The position numbers and the translations under genes are program-made. The notes under the pieces are model-generated. The model made no database searches. It was given only the letters and a program-made list of their open reading frames with translations, and had not been told where the DNA came from. A stretch of DNA of 64,000 nucleotides, taken from Casuarina equisetifolia. Its lineage: Eukaryota > Streptophyta > Magnoliopsida > Fagales > Casuarinaceae. The stretch lies in NCBI GenBank assembly GCA_028551475.1, contig CM052355.1, forward strand, positions 21,045,580-21,109,579, read 5' to 3'. Below are positions 11,761 to 24,514 of the stretch, piece by piece. Position 1 is the stretch's first letter. Every line of letters starts with the position of its first letter.

Positions 11761-14700
11761 TTAAGGCCAAGAATCATATATCAACTATGAGTTCAAAATT
11801 GTGTTTTTTTTTTCTTTTTAAAAAACATGAAAACAAGATTATGTACCTGACTTGACCTCCATGTCATGTAATTTTGGGCTTATGCCTTCACCTTTATGGC
11901 TCTAGAGTACACAAGTTAATAAATTTTGAATTTGCAATATGTTCGTGACAATAGCATGCTTGGTAGAGAAGTCTAATTATAGAGGATTCTATTGTATCTC
12001 TTAAAACATGAATGTGATAATGTGTGTTATATATACATAAGTAGGTCAACAAATAGTGGTAGAATGTTTGAAACATCTTTCAAGTGCAAAAACATAAATT
12101 CTTATCCCAAGAAATTCTTGAAGACCTACCAACACCTAGTTTTCATATATGCAAATTTAAGTATACATATATAAAGTTAGAGGAGAGACTTAACTCCATA
12201 TGTACTTAACCAAATAGTCTCACTTATCATAAAATTATAAGATACACTTTAGCTCACATTAGTCAGTATCATATTTGCAATTAAGGGCAATATTTATCTA
12301 ATTTTATTAAACTAATATGATTTACATCAATATACCTTTATAAGAGAATTAGTTTATGTTTATGAATATAATCACACATTACATATGCTCACAAAATGAG
12401 CTAATAGAAGGAGTATTTCTTCGTTCTCTCTTTGATGAAGCAAGATAGTGAGAAAAATTCGGCTATTTCATTTAATAGAAAAAACAACTCTAAGCCTCAA
12501 GGATTTTGCTAAAAATAGGGTGTTTCATTCATCTCTTCTTATGTTTTACCCTGGAACTTACCCTAGGTTGAGTGTCTATTATGGTTTATTTTATCCTAAC
12601 AACTACAACCATACCTAGCCTTTCCTATCTAACGTCGCCTTACTTCGCCTTACTAACCTAACGCCCTGCTTACAATTGTTGGGTTGGCCATGCTAATAAA
12701 TGGATGACTTCTCATTATCACCCGTGGTGGGTTTACACAAGACAGAAAAACACTACAAAACACATAAGAACATTACAGTGACATTACAGGAGATGAAGAC
12801 TCATTGGACTCTTTATCAATTGGGATGATAGGTAAACCTTCCAACTTGATCTAGGGACTTTTGATGGTCCAAATATGTCACCAACATTTGACATGGGTGT
12901 CCAAAGTGGCTAAATGGTGGTCTGAAATATTTTGGTCTTGTATAGCACAGACGGTAAAGCAGAGTATGCTTTGTTTTGTTGTTGCAAAAAAAAGGGGCCA
13001 GTGGAGGATCACAGGTGTAGCCTTGTTTCAGCAAACATAGGACAAGTTAACCAGTTAGTGCAGGAACCATGACAGAAGAGTAGGGAAATAATCTGTCCTT
13101 AACATAGGAAATCAGGTATAAAGGGGAACGCTGGGTAAAGGAAAGGTAGGCTGATATTTTGTACCCTTTCCGAATTTTGTAAACTCTTCCTCTAAAATGC
13201 AATTTAGGAGCTTCATTCCCAAACTCTGTTGTCTCTAATACTGGCGACAATAGGTAAAAACACACTCTGTCATGCGATGATTTCCCCGTGGTCGGACGAG
13301 TTACGTATTCACAAGCACGCAAAATGCTTAATTTGTATGAAATTTAAGAATTCCCCTTTTGGTTGTTCAAGCTGCATGAGCTTTCGTCATTTTAGAATAG
13401 GGCACTTTTTTGTTCTCACATCGCCTTCGACACGAGTGGGCCTCCTTGTCGGCTTCTTCTAGACTTGGGATGTTAGGTTAGTGGTGTTAAAGGACCCAAA
13501 ACCCCTCACCAAAATTTGTTTAATGGCTTAAACTGAGAAATAATAACTCAGCTCAAAACATACTTAAGTTTAGTTAGAACTTTAGTCAAATGTATTTGAA
13601 CTCAAAATGCTTGTTTTGTAAATTCTCATACATAAGTCTCCCTTGCCATTTCAATTACACCTTAGGGTTATATGTTTAAGTATATTTATATCTTAGCAAT
13701 TGAATATTCACTTTAATGTTATTCTCATTAACTTTGTATGTTAACAACCTATTAGCAAGTGACCCTTCCTTTCCTTCTCGCGTTAGAGATACTTTTCTTT
13801 TCTTTTCTTTTTTTTACTTTTTTTCTTTTTTTTTTCTTTCTTTTTTTCCTACCTTTTTGGATAGCTTTTAGCTAAAAAAGTAGCTTACTATTAGTTCAAA
13901 CTCAAAAAACATAAAAGGAAAAAGGGTTTTCTTCGTTGTTTTTTCCTTTTAGGTAAGTGCTTAATCGGGTGGGGGGGCGGTCGGGGCGTGGAGATTCTAG
14001 GGAGGTATAAATTAGGCGCGAAGTTGAGCAACCGGTGGTTGTATGAGCAAGCCACAGCTGAGGATTCCTCGCAGCAGATTTTCATGATGCACTCTATTGC
14101 TTTTTTGATTAAACCTAAGATTCCATTTGAAAGGGACTAAGGTGGTCTGACTCCTGGAGCGCCACTATTTGTGTGTCCGTCTTAATGATTCTGGACAATT
14201 CGGCCAAAAAGTCATGAATGACATCACAAGCTTTTAATTTATGCGTCGTCGTATCACAACTTGACTTAGTCATCCCGTTGTTAATTAGTAACGAGTAAAT
14301 AATATAAAACGCATAAATTTAGGACAAAATAACATTATGTAATGAAAAATTTTAAGTCAAATATAAGTTGTTATAATAATGCTAAAAGGCATCTTGAATT
14401 GAAAGAAATAATTCAAGTTAAAGAAATAATAAATGAAAATAAAACTTCTACATGTCTTGTGTTGCCTCCACCGTTGCCTGTTGTTTCTCCAGCTTTCCCT
14501 TACCATTTTCATTCATCGGTCAAATGTCTACCTGAGTTCAACTTCTCATATCGTCATCCTAACACTTGATATCTCGCGACTTAGCTGTTGTACTTGGCTC
14601 CTGTACATTCTTGATCTCCTCCCAAGCCCTGATTGGGAATCCCAAGACACGAGTAAAGTTCTGTCTCTCTGCACTATCAATGCAAATTTGAGAACGAAAA

Positions 14701-14855
14701 TAACAGTCAATACAACTATTAATGTGGTTTAGAGGTTCCCTGAGCCAATATAATCAACATTTTCGACTCCTAATCAAACGATGGGCTCAAGTGGACCTTC
14801 ATCTTTGACATCTGAATAATAGATTCTAGGAATTCCACCATCTGCAATAAGATTT
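11761..14855. other. Gene-poor intergenic DNA
   Basis: AT-rich with a long T/C-rich tract around 13796-13855. Two adjacent minus-strand open frames (12816-13034 and 13047-13322) and one at 13891-14085 match no family I know, and there is no start context or splice pattern to support them as genes. Nothing else could be recognised. Confidence 0.5.
13796..13855. repeat. Pyrimidine-rich low-complexity tract
   Basis: An almost uninterrupted run of T with scattered C on the plus strand (TTTTCTTTTC pattern), about 60 bp. Confidence 0.85.
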
Positions 14856-15471
14856 TTAACTTCTGAGGAAGTCTTGGCATCTTACAACTTTAAGTACTGC
14901 ATCTCTGACGAGTACATTGTTTGTCTCTTCTGGTTCCGGAAAGTTTCCTTTGCCAGCCATCTCCTTCAGAACTTCCATAGCCATGGATAGGTTGAGACTG
15001 GATATAAGGCTACTTATTAGTTCTACAAAGATACAAGCGTCGGATTTCATTTCCTTCTATTCCATCTCGTTGAGATAAGCAAGTGCAATGGTGGCCCTGC
15101 CACACTTGCAGAGACCGCGAATGAAGGCTATAAATGCAATTCTGTTTGGAGAACAACCTTTTCTTTCCATTTCATTCCTAATACTCAGAGCATCACCAGG
15201 CTCTTTGTTCTCAGCAAACATCCATGAAAGATAAAGCATGGCTTGATCAATATCACCACTTTTGCACCATCCACCTATAAGGAGAATGTCAGTAACAACT
15301 AGGGGGACATGCCCTTTGACTACCATCTCATTCAGAATAGCTTCGGTTTTTGACACTCTTTCGTCCTTACAGAGCCCACTAATCATTACACTATAGGCAA
15401 CCGATTCAGGGCAACAGTTTCTAGAGCCAATTTTCTGGAATAGCTCCAATGCTTGATATCAGGAAGAACGG

Positions 15472-15698
15472 TGTAACAAAGTGAGAAAGTAGGGAAAACC
15501 AGAAAGTTTGTAGAACTGATGTTGTGTATTGTAGTAACAATACAATATAAAGTCTATATTTATACACTTGAGTCTTATTCCAAGTGAGAAATAATTACGG
15601 GGGAATATCATATCAAATATGTAGGGAATATGCGGGGAATATTTTGGATCCGAATGTCAATAACACAACATATTTGGTAGGCTTCATATTCATCAACA
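15472..15698 (-). repeat. 3' LTR of copia element C
   Basis: 227 bp. On the minus strand it begins TGTTGATGAATATGAAGCC. It aligns with 19386-19593 through shared blocks such as AAAGTGAGAAAG and CATATTTGGTAGGCTT. Confidence 0.85.
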
Positions 15699-18600
15699 CT
15701 CCTTCTTAAGCTGGCAATTTGAACAAGTCAAATACTTTAATCTTAAAGAGAAGATGCAATGTTACTTGCTATTTAGTGCTTTGGTTAATAAATCTACTAG
15801 TTGGTCCTTGGTGGATATGTGACGTGTCATAATAATCCTCTACTAGAGCTTTTTTCTCAATAGTAATAGTCAACTTCAATCAATGTGTTTGGTGTGCTCC
15901 TGAAAAATTAGACTTATAGCTATCTTCTTGACAATCTCATTGTCATAGTAAAGCAAAGTAAGCTATCTCATTTGAAAACCAAAATCTCTAATATGATCCA
16001 TACTTTTTCACTAATAGAAACTTACATAGCTTGATATTCTACCTTTATTGAAGAGAATAAAATAGTAGGTTGCTTATTCAAGTGCTAAGATATCAAAGAG
16101 TTTCCCAACATGATAAAACTTTTGATGGTAGATCTTTTTGTGAGGCATGTGCTATAATTGGAATCTCAAAAGGCCCATAGTTTAAACTTTGAAGCAAACG
16201 GAAACATAAGAAGATTGAGGCTTAGGTAGCCCTTCAAATACTTAATCACTTTTAAGGCAACTTTCATGTAGGATTGCTTGGGATTATGTATGAATTAACT
16301 AAGAAGTTGAACTAGAAATATGATGTCTAACCTTGTGAGAGTAAAGTAGTTAAGTTTGCCAACTAATCTCTAATATACTAAAAGAACTTTAAGAGTTGGA
16401 TCATTCACCTTTTCTTTTAAACTAGCGTCATATTCCATGCTTCTAAATTTTATATTCTACTCTAGGGGAATGGTTGAAGTTTTAGAACTAATATTTAGCC
16501 TTTGAGATTAATTCCAATGTACACTTGCATTAACATGAAGAAATAACATCTAGAGACCAAACAATCTTTAGGCCAAGAAAGAACTTCAAGTGTTAAGATT
16601 CTTTATGAAGAATATAATGTTGAGGTATTGCTTGAATGCATTGATTCTAGCTTGATTGTTTCTTATGATTAGTATATCATCAACATGGATAACTAATGCC
16701 ATAAAAAAATTACCATGAATTTTAGTGAAGACTAAATAATCATGGCAAGACCAATGAAAGCTATGTTGGATCACAGGGCATTAGTAAATTTAGCACTTCA
16801 TTGACAAGATGTTTGATTTAACTCATATAGAGATTTTCATAGTTGACATATTAATCACACCCCCTAAATGCAAAATTTGGAGCAAGGCTACATTTACACC
16901 TTTTCATATAAATCACCATGTAGGAACACATTTTGAATGTCGATCTAGAAAAAAGGCTAGCCATGAATTGTAGCAATTGGTGATGATGAGGGGGATTATG
17001 ACATGATTAATTGTAAGAAAAAAGGTGTCCTAATAGTCAATGTCTTCTCTTTGATTGAACCATTAGCCACGAGATGGGCTTTATACCTATTAAGCATGCC
17101 ATTACCATGATATTTTTCCTTGAAACCCATTTCACCTAATTGGATGGCAACCGGGAAGTAAGGGAACCACATCCTAAAATTTGGTTAGCCTTAGGGGTAA
17201 CAGGTTCATGGTCTATGGCATTGACCCAATTTGGATCAAGGATGGCTTGATGGTATATGGTAGGTTCTTGAATGGCAAAGATGAAGGTGATAAAGTTCTA
17301 GTAGTTAGGATGATAGTTTTCTAAGGAAATGTAGTCAGGGATGGGATAATAAATGGCATATAAGGTTAAGGGTAAGGTAGGGCAAAGGTAGTCAGAACTC
17401 TATATGGGAAGGTGAAAAACATGGTTGGATTGGCATAAGGACAAATCTAGAGAGTGATCAAATGTGGCTAGAATAGGGGCAAACATCAAAAGGTTAGATA
17501 GTGCTAGAAAGGCATTTAAGGATTAAGTAAAAGAACCAGCAGGTGGTGGAGGGATAAGGATTAAGGTGCCGAACTCTTCAAGATATATTAATGGGACCAC
17601 AAAAAGAGATGATGAAATGTAAATGCCATTAAACCATATGGCTAGTGTAGTTAAGTTGGCAAAGCAATAAAGGACAATGTTAAAGATGAAGAGGAAAAAA
17701 GGAAAATATTTTTTTAAAACAACAAATCATGATTAAAATTCTTTTCTAACTATTAGGTCATATAGGTAATAACCTTTATGAGAAGAAGGATAACCCATAA
17801 AATGCATGGAGTTACTCATGGTCCAAACTTGTTGTGCACACCTATGATTATGGCATAATAGTGACAACCAAAATCACAAAGGTGGTTAATGAAGGGTGGT
17901 TGGCCAAACAATTTTTCAAATGGAGTGATGTTCTTGAGGAATGAAAATGGCAACTAATTAATAATGTAGGTAGTTATGAGAATCCATTCACCCCAAAATC
18001 AAGGGTGAATGTGGGTTAAGCAATGTCCAATAAATGACAATACTTGTATTTAACCATTCTATTTTGTTGAGAAGTATCAATAGAGAAATTTTCATAAATG
18101 ATCTCTTGACTAGTACGAAATGAACAACATTTTGCAAAAAAAAAAATACAATTCCATTGACAAATCTAATGTCCCAAACAAGCGATTTGAACTAAGTGTG
18201 GACATGGATAAAAACTTTGGAATTTTCAAAAAGACTTGGGATTTAAAATGGGAGCTCACAAGCCCATCCTTTGACTAGCTATATAGGTCATGCATGTGCT
18301 TACCTACACCAAGTAGTTTAGGTGAGACCCGGTATGCTGCAAAAGCATTGTCAACATTGGCAATAAATTTGGAAAGGTGATAATCAGTGGAGGAGAGCTA
18401 GTGGAGGTCTTATTTGGTGAGCACACAAAGCTTCTCGAGAGAGAAGCTTTTCCCTAGTCTAGCAAGGCAAGTAAGAATTTTAATGCCCTATCCTTTGCAT
18501 TGCGCAATCAGAGTTTTTTTTAAGAATTGATTTTGCACTCACATTGGCCATAATAACACTAGATTAAGGGCTAATGTGTGTCCAAATTGCCCTATAAGTC

Positions 18601-19385
18601 CTTCAATCATACATAAAAAGTGGTGAGATTAGCCTTATAGGCAGTGGTAGTAAGAGTGAGGTCATTGATGGCCAATTGGATCGAGTACTTTTAGGTCCTA
18701 GTAACATGATCATAATTGTCTTTCAAGGTACTTCAGATATCACGAACAATCAAACAGGATTTCATTAATTCAAGTGAAGGATCGACAGAATGGGTGAGCC
18801 ACATCTTGACAATGCCATGACATTAATCCCATTAATTCTTCATAACTTGTTAGTCTAGGCAACTTACTAGTCAAGAAGCCCATCTTGTTTTGAGCAAGAA
18901 AGATTGTTTGAACTTGGTCACTCTAGACTTGCGAGTTCACCTTGTTGGTGAGGTTGGTAGAGACAATAATAGTAGTTTGAAGATCTACTATAGAGAGAAA
19001 GCAAGGGTCGCTAGTCACAAGTGAATTAGTGCTAGGAGCATCGGTAGTTGGAGAGGAGCCGGAATTGGTGGTTTAATTGGCCATGGCGGTTGATAGTAGG
19101 GGTAATTTGGGAAGGTAGGAAAAGGGTCGGTGGTTAGGGTTATGGTTACAAATTAGGGCAAACAATAAGGGTAAAGAAGGTATTTTGTAACAAAAAGAAA
19201 TCGCAAAAAAGGGGGAAAAAGGGGGAAAAGTGAGATGACGTCATGCAGGAAGTGACTATGTGGGGTAAAAAAGAAAAAATAAGGTAAAAAAACAACAATA
19301 ACAACAAACTCTTAAGTGATAGCTTGGGAAAAAAAAAAAAGCCAAAGCGATTCTAGGTTTTAAGAAAAGAATGGTTGTGGTACCA

Positions 19386-19593
19386 TATAATAAAGTGAGA
19401 AAGCAAGGAAAGCCAAAGAATTTGTGAGAATGTTATGTATTGTAGTAAATAACTATACAATATGAAGTTTATATTTATAGACTTGAGTCTTACTCTAAGT
19501 AAGGAATATAAATAATTATAGGATTACAAGGAATATTCTAGATCCCAATGCTAATAATGGCAACATATTTGGTAGGCTTTATATTTATTAACT
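19386..19593 (-). repeat. 5' LTR of copia element C
   Basis: About 208 bp, partner of 15472-15698 with small length differences. On the plus strand the primer-binding site complement ends at the base before it. Confidence 0.83.
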
Positions 19594-20190
19594 AATGGCC
19601 TCTTCAACCCTGTTAAAAAAGCTGTGCACATAAAGGAGAGTAGCAATTTCCCTCACCAGCTTAACTGCAACTGCAACATCACCCTCATCTACAAAGGCAC
19701 CTAAATATAGAATTATTAGAATATTGGTTAAGTTCAAATCCTAACACCTTTATCTCTTTAAGAAACCCATAACTCTGTTCCTATCTATTTGAATTGCATA
19801 GGCCATCAATTAAATTTTTGCAAAGTAATATATCTAGTTCATAACCAATTGTATTCATATTGCAAAAAAGACGACGCGCTAGACCAACCTACCAGTCTTG
19901 ACGAGACCACCGATAATAATTCTAAAAGAAGTGGTGTTAGGGTGAATAGCTTTCTTAACCGTTTGAAGTACATATGACTTAATTTCAGAATTAGGTTGCT
20001 TTCCTATCACCGCCTAGAGCAAGACACAAGCTTTATCAATTGAGTTCTTACTAACAAGACCATCTAAAACAAAATTGTAATACAAAATTGTAGCTTCTTT
20101 ATTATTGACAAGATCATCAAGTAATTGGATCATTTCCCTCTCGTCAAAGATAGATGTCAAAAGCTTTGTTAGTATTTCAAAATCTGGATA

Positions 20191-20690
20191 AATTCAAGGC
20201 TGCTTCATTCTAAATACAAATATAAAGCTTTCTCTAGCTCTTTCTCATAGCCAATATATATTATGTGATTGTTATATTTCATTAGCTTGTTATATTGATT
20301 GGAAATAAGTAAATCATTTTATTTTTCATAAACCCAAAATAGAAAGTTTTATTAGACTAGACCTAGTAGGAAAAGTTAGTTTCCATATTAAAAGCCAATA
20401 AATAGTTCAGATCCATCAAAATATTTAAACTTAAAAGAAAAGCTCATAGTAACCAATAATTTTGTTAATCCAAATCCAAGATCCTTGTTAAGTAGCAGCT
20501 TCTCATCCTACTCCTCTACTTTATTTTGTTGTCAAAATATTCATGCAGGTAAGGGCACTATAATTTTCACTTGAAAATCAAATTAGTAAATAAATGGCAA
20601 TACATGATAAGATCATAACCTTCATACCAAATCTAAATTAGGGAAAATTACACTATTCACCTCAAATTATCAACCATCTTTCATAAACTG
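20191..20690. other. Unassigned intergenic DNA
   Basis: AT-rich with no recognised coding or repeat signal. It may contain decayed upstream sequence of the PPR pseudogene. Confidence 0.4.
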
Positions 20691-21138
20691 ATGTCCCTTT
20701 TCACTAAAATGATCTCCACATTCCCAATCTTTTTGAATTTAATAGTAATCTTGTTCCATTCATCTTGGGCTTTTGTTGCATAAGTTAACTCACGATAGAG
20801 GCTCAACGTCAAAGATGTGAGGAGCCAAGGCAGGACAAGGGCATTGCATTACTCCTAATGAGGCCCTAGGGAGAATTAAGTGGTAGTTCCAGTATAGTTC
20901 TGTCAACAATGGAAAGTTTGTTCTTCCTAAGCAATAGAATTCACTTGTCACATGACCAACAAACAAAATTTTCAACTTCAATCAGCTTCTCTGGAATGAT
21001 AAGGATACCAAGAGGCTCGTTTGCACTCATATAAAGCGGGTCATTCTTGGTCGTTAAGGCCATGGCCATCACTAGAGGACTGTTGGGCGCTGATGGAGAA
21101 TGGTTTCTACTATTCTTCTTTTGTTTTCCATAGGTCAT
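20690..21138 (-). mobile_element. Ty1/copia gag N-terminal fragment
   Basis: Minus-strand reading gives NDPLYMSANEPLGILIIP followed by ENFVCWS and, further on, ELTYATKAQDEWNKITIKFK. This pattern (D-P-x-x-x-x-x-x-x-P-G-x-x-x-V, then N-Y-x-x-W-S, then A-x-x-x-W-x-x-I/L) is the N-terminal copia gag region. No LTR or pol was found next to it, so it is an isolated broken fragment. Confidence 0.6.
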
Positions 21139-24009
21139 GAAGATAAGAGATCGGTCTTCTTTAATATGTTTTCTTCTAAATTTTGGTTTTCGACACTACT
21201 AATGGATCAGAAGCAATGCATAAAGAAAAGAAATCACGGAGAAAATGAACACTACGGATGCAGGACAAAAATATCGCACAAATAAATTGAAAGCAAAACA
21301 AAAAAATCGTACTCTCATCACACACCATGAATAAGAAAAAAACGTGCGCAAAGAACACATGTCTATGAAAAGTCCCCTATGAATTAGGGATAAACATAGA
21401 GCCCAAAAGGCAATAGAAAAGATAGAACTTGCAATAAACAATTCCAAAACAGTAAGAATAATAAACACAAATGCATAGTAGCCCAAGAGATTCAAAGAAA
21501 CAAAAAACACGATGTTTCATAGATCTAAACTTGAAAAAACGTGGTAAATGAACTAATATGTGAAGTTAAAAAAAAATATGAAGGAATAAAAAAATACCAA
21601 AAGACAAATCTTCTCTAGTATCTTAAGAAACAAGAGTCATCATGAATCTTGAAATAAATCTTTTTTATTCAAGAATAAGGATATAAAATTGCTTTATGAG
21701 GATTGAAGATACATAAGAATGAATAGCATAAGAGAATAAAGGAGGGCCAAGGTATTGGGCCAAGGCATTATACAACTAACATTATTTTCAAAGCTTAAGA
21801 CGTTTATGAAAATAAAATTGGATGGACCGCCCTTTACTACACTGATAACTCGATCATCCTTTTAAGAGCTTTTGAAGGAGCTCAAAATAGCTCTTAGGTT
21901 AAAGTGTAGCGTCTTCGGCCCTTTCTAGAGTTTTAAGAATGATTGTATTATTTCCCAACTTGAAGTATCAAAACCATTCCTTTCAAGAACTTCCACAAGG
22001 GTGTAAGCCATCTTTATTAGGTAGATGCGGAATTTGTTTAAAAATCCTTTGAATAAGTTTCCATGGCAATCTTTATGGATTTTTCAGGAATAATTAGACC
22101 ACTCTTTAGCCTTCGGGGTTTCAAAAGTAACAGAACTATAGTTTCACTTGAAAATTATCATAATACCTTTAAATGATTTTTTGAAAGTAGTTCAATGTCG
22201 TCTAACTACTCTTTGCTCAGATTTTAGAGTTGGTTTAAGCAGCCTGTAAACCTCTCTATAGGTTGATTGAGCTTTTACCTCCAGTACATGTTACTAAAAA
22301 TAGGCTTAAAATCTAACTTAAAAATTATTTTATAAGTTGAGAAATTTCTTTTATATTAAAAAATTAGACAAGAATCTTATTTTCTCATATGAGATTTTCA
22401 TTTTCAACACTCCCCCATACATTGAGGTACTTTGAGTTCAAGGTTAAAGATAGTGGAATGAACATTACCCTACATACCAAGCATATTGAGAGAGCTTAAA
22501 GTTGAAAGAGTATAAGAAGATTAATTTAAATTCTGATATCATGTTACATAGCTCAAAATTTAACTCTAAAACTAATTTATGAGTTGAATCATTTTTTTAT
22601 GTTTAAATATTACCTAAAAAACTTATCTTTCTTACATGGAAAGTTAATTTTTCAATCATTGTTTTTATCTTTTGAAAGTTATGAACTGCGTTGTCATCTA
22701 GCAAACCATGCTGCAATCTTCGCGTGAACTGCAGTTCTTGCAGCTCAAGTACTGCGCTGGGCTTTGCCTTCCTGTTATCAGCCAATATTGTGCGCATCCT
22801 ATCTAATATATTAGAAGGTCAAGTGATCGGCTTGGATCGGCCCAAGGATTTTGCAGATTAGAAACTGAAGGTTGGATCAACAAGCGTTTTGCCAAAGTCT
22901 CAAGCATAACGGAGCCCAACAACAATTTAATGGAATGGCTCCAAACAGGTCGACAGTTAGGAAATTGGTCGCAGGAACCCTGAGCGCGCCAGCGGCATGG
23001 TGTAGTTTTTCACGTCTTGAGGCAGTGTTAATCGAGATAGAAGTCAGGATTTTGATTCAGTAAAATATTCATTTCCAAAGAATAATGTAGTTAATTCATT
23101 TCAAGTCTTGTCTTACCTCGTGCTCCTAAATTTAAAAACAAATGGCGTCGGGCTTTTATTGTCATTCAAACAAGAAGCAGACATGTTTATTGACCAATCA
23201 ATTAATTCTACCAGTAGAATTTTAACCATTTGGTTAGGGTCTCTTCCTCGCCATCCAATGTTGACAAGTTGTCTCGCAGTTTGCTTTTGCATGTCGGATT
23301 GACTTTGCCCTACCGAAGGATCTTGCAGTATTAAATACCAGGATTTCCGGGTTTAAATATATCAAACCCTTTTTTGGCCACGAGCGCCATGACTGCCTGG
23401 GAGTTGTTGTGGCTTTTCTCATTTCCCACGACTTGCGCTATTTTTAGTAGGTAAGACTGCTTGACTTTCCTGCAGATCGGAGCTTTCAGATTGTCGTCTT
23501 CCTTTCATATAGAAGTACCTTTCGCACTTCATAAACATCTGCTTTTTTCTTCGCTCCATCCAGATTTCGTCATGGTTTGCCATCAATTTCTTTTCTTGTT
23601 TACTCTACAATGTCGTTTAGTAGTGATTCTATCAGCTCCTCGTACCGAGACCGGATATCATCAATAAGTTTCTATCAACATTGCAACCAAAAGAGATGGC
23701 CGAAAATGAGGGCTGATCACTGACATTATCAGAACAGTATAGCCACATGGGAATTCACATTACTTTCATATAAAAGCAAATATCATGTCACCTTACGGTA
23801 CTCCTACCGTCAACAATTGTTAGAAATAAATAACTCTACTAGTGTGAACTTAATTCATTGTTACTTAATATAATACAGGAAAGAACATTGTAATGGGTTG
23901 TGTTCAAAGGCCTAAAGATTAGCTTAAAATTAGCTTAACGGCTGAAAGGTCTATCTATTTTTTTAAAAATAAATTCACTTTGGAAATCTCCCCCCACACA
24001 ATGTACATT
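21139..24009. other. Unassigned intergenic DNA
   Basis: No domain recognised. Open frames at 21176-21510 (minus) and 22872-23667 (plus) are short and match no family known to me. The stretch 22680-23660 is less AT-rich than its surroundings and could hold a decayed element or gene, but nothing confirms it. Confidence 0.4.
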
Positions 24010-24014
24010 TGGCT

Positions 24015-24514
24015 TGTTAGGAATTTGTAATATTTAGTGAAAGTGAAATGACCTTTCTACCTCCAAGCATATTGAGATTAAAATAAATGAAGAACAATAA
24101 TCTTGTAAATACCCTTCTTAGGTGATTAAACAATTTGGAGCAAAAGAGAGAAAATGGGCTATTGGCTTGTGTGAGTGTGAGAGATTGTAGGAAAGAGTGT
24201 CTTCACACAATAATGTGTTATGCTATAAGTTACTATAATGGTCTAGCCAGTCCCTGACGAGACCTGTAAATGTACTTCAGATGTTCCTAATGAGAAGGAG
24301 AAGGGGCTGGCAATGGTGATAGTGGATGTAGGCACGCTTTGGCCGAACCACTCTAAATATTATGTCCTCCTTTTGTATATGTGTGCTAAGATATCTATAT
24401 TCCATATAAAATCATGCGTTATGTGTTCTTATTGGTACTCTTGCTTGGATCCTAGCTCTCGAAGCTCTTAACAAGTGTTATAGGAGTCATTCAGAGTTTA
24501 ACAAGAACCAAACA
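24015..24514 (+). repeat. 5' LTR of element D
   Basis: 500 bp, starting TGTTAGGAATTTGTAATATT and ending CAAGAACCAAACA. It shares long blocks with 27359-27832, with several length differences. Confidence 0.9.

Larger units (their letters stand above)
15472..19593 (-). mobile_element. Ty1/copia element C inserted in the PPR gene
   Basis: A minus-strand copia element with diverged LTRs at 15472-15698 and 19386-19593. The primer-binding site TGGTACCACAACCA (minus strand) abuts the right-hand LTR at 19372-19385. The polypurine tract (minus strand AGCTTAAGAAGGAG) abuts the left-hand LTR at about 15699-15713. The flanking pentamers AACGG (15467-15471) and AATGG (19594-19598) look like a target duplication with one change. 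An RT remnant with HVDDILII is visible near 16660-16700. The body is only about 4.1 kb and is broken throughout. The diverged LTRs suggest an old insertion. Confidence 0.85.
14856..20190 (-). pseudogene. Pentatricopeptide-repeat (PPR) pseudogene, split by copia
   Basis: Two minus-strand blocks of P-type PPR sequence flank a copia insertion. The downstream block (14856-15460) reads FQKIGSRNCCPESVAYSVMI, then SGLCKDERVSKTEAILNEM and FIRGLCKCGRATIALAYLNE, with a C-terminal part ending at 14856. An in-frame TAG separates the last two segments at about 15054-15056. The upstream block (about 19599-20190) reads NTTSFRIIIGGLVKTGRL and NLIDGLCNSNRI and carries several stops and frame changes. PPR proteins are sequence-specific RNA-binding factors of mitochondria or chloroplasts. 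No N-terminal targeting peptide is visible. Lesions outside the insertion, plus the insertion itself, make a working product unlikely. The closest Arabidopsis family from memory is the At5g08310 type, but that is a weak call. Confidence 0.85.
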
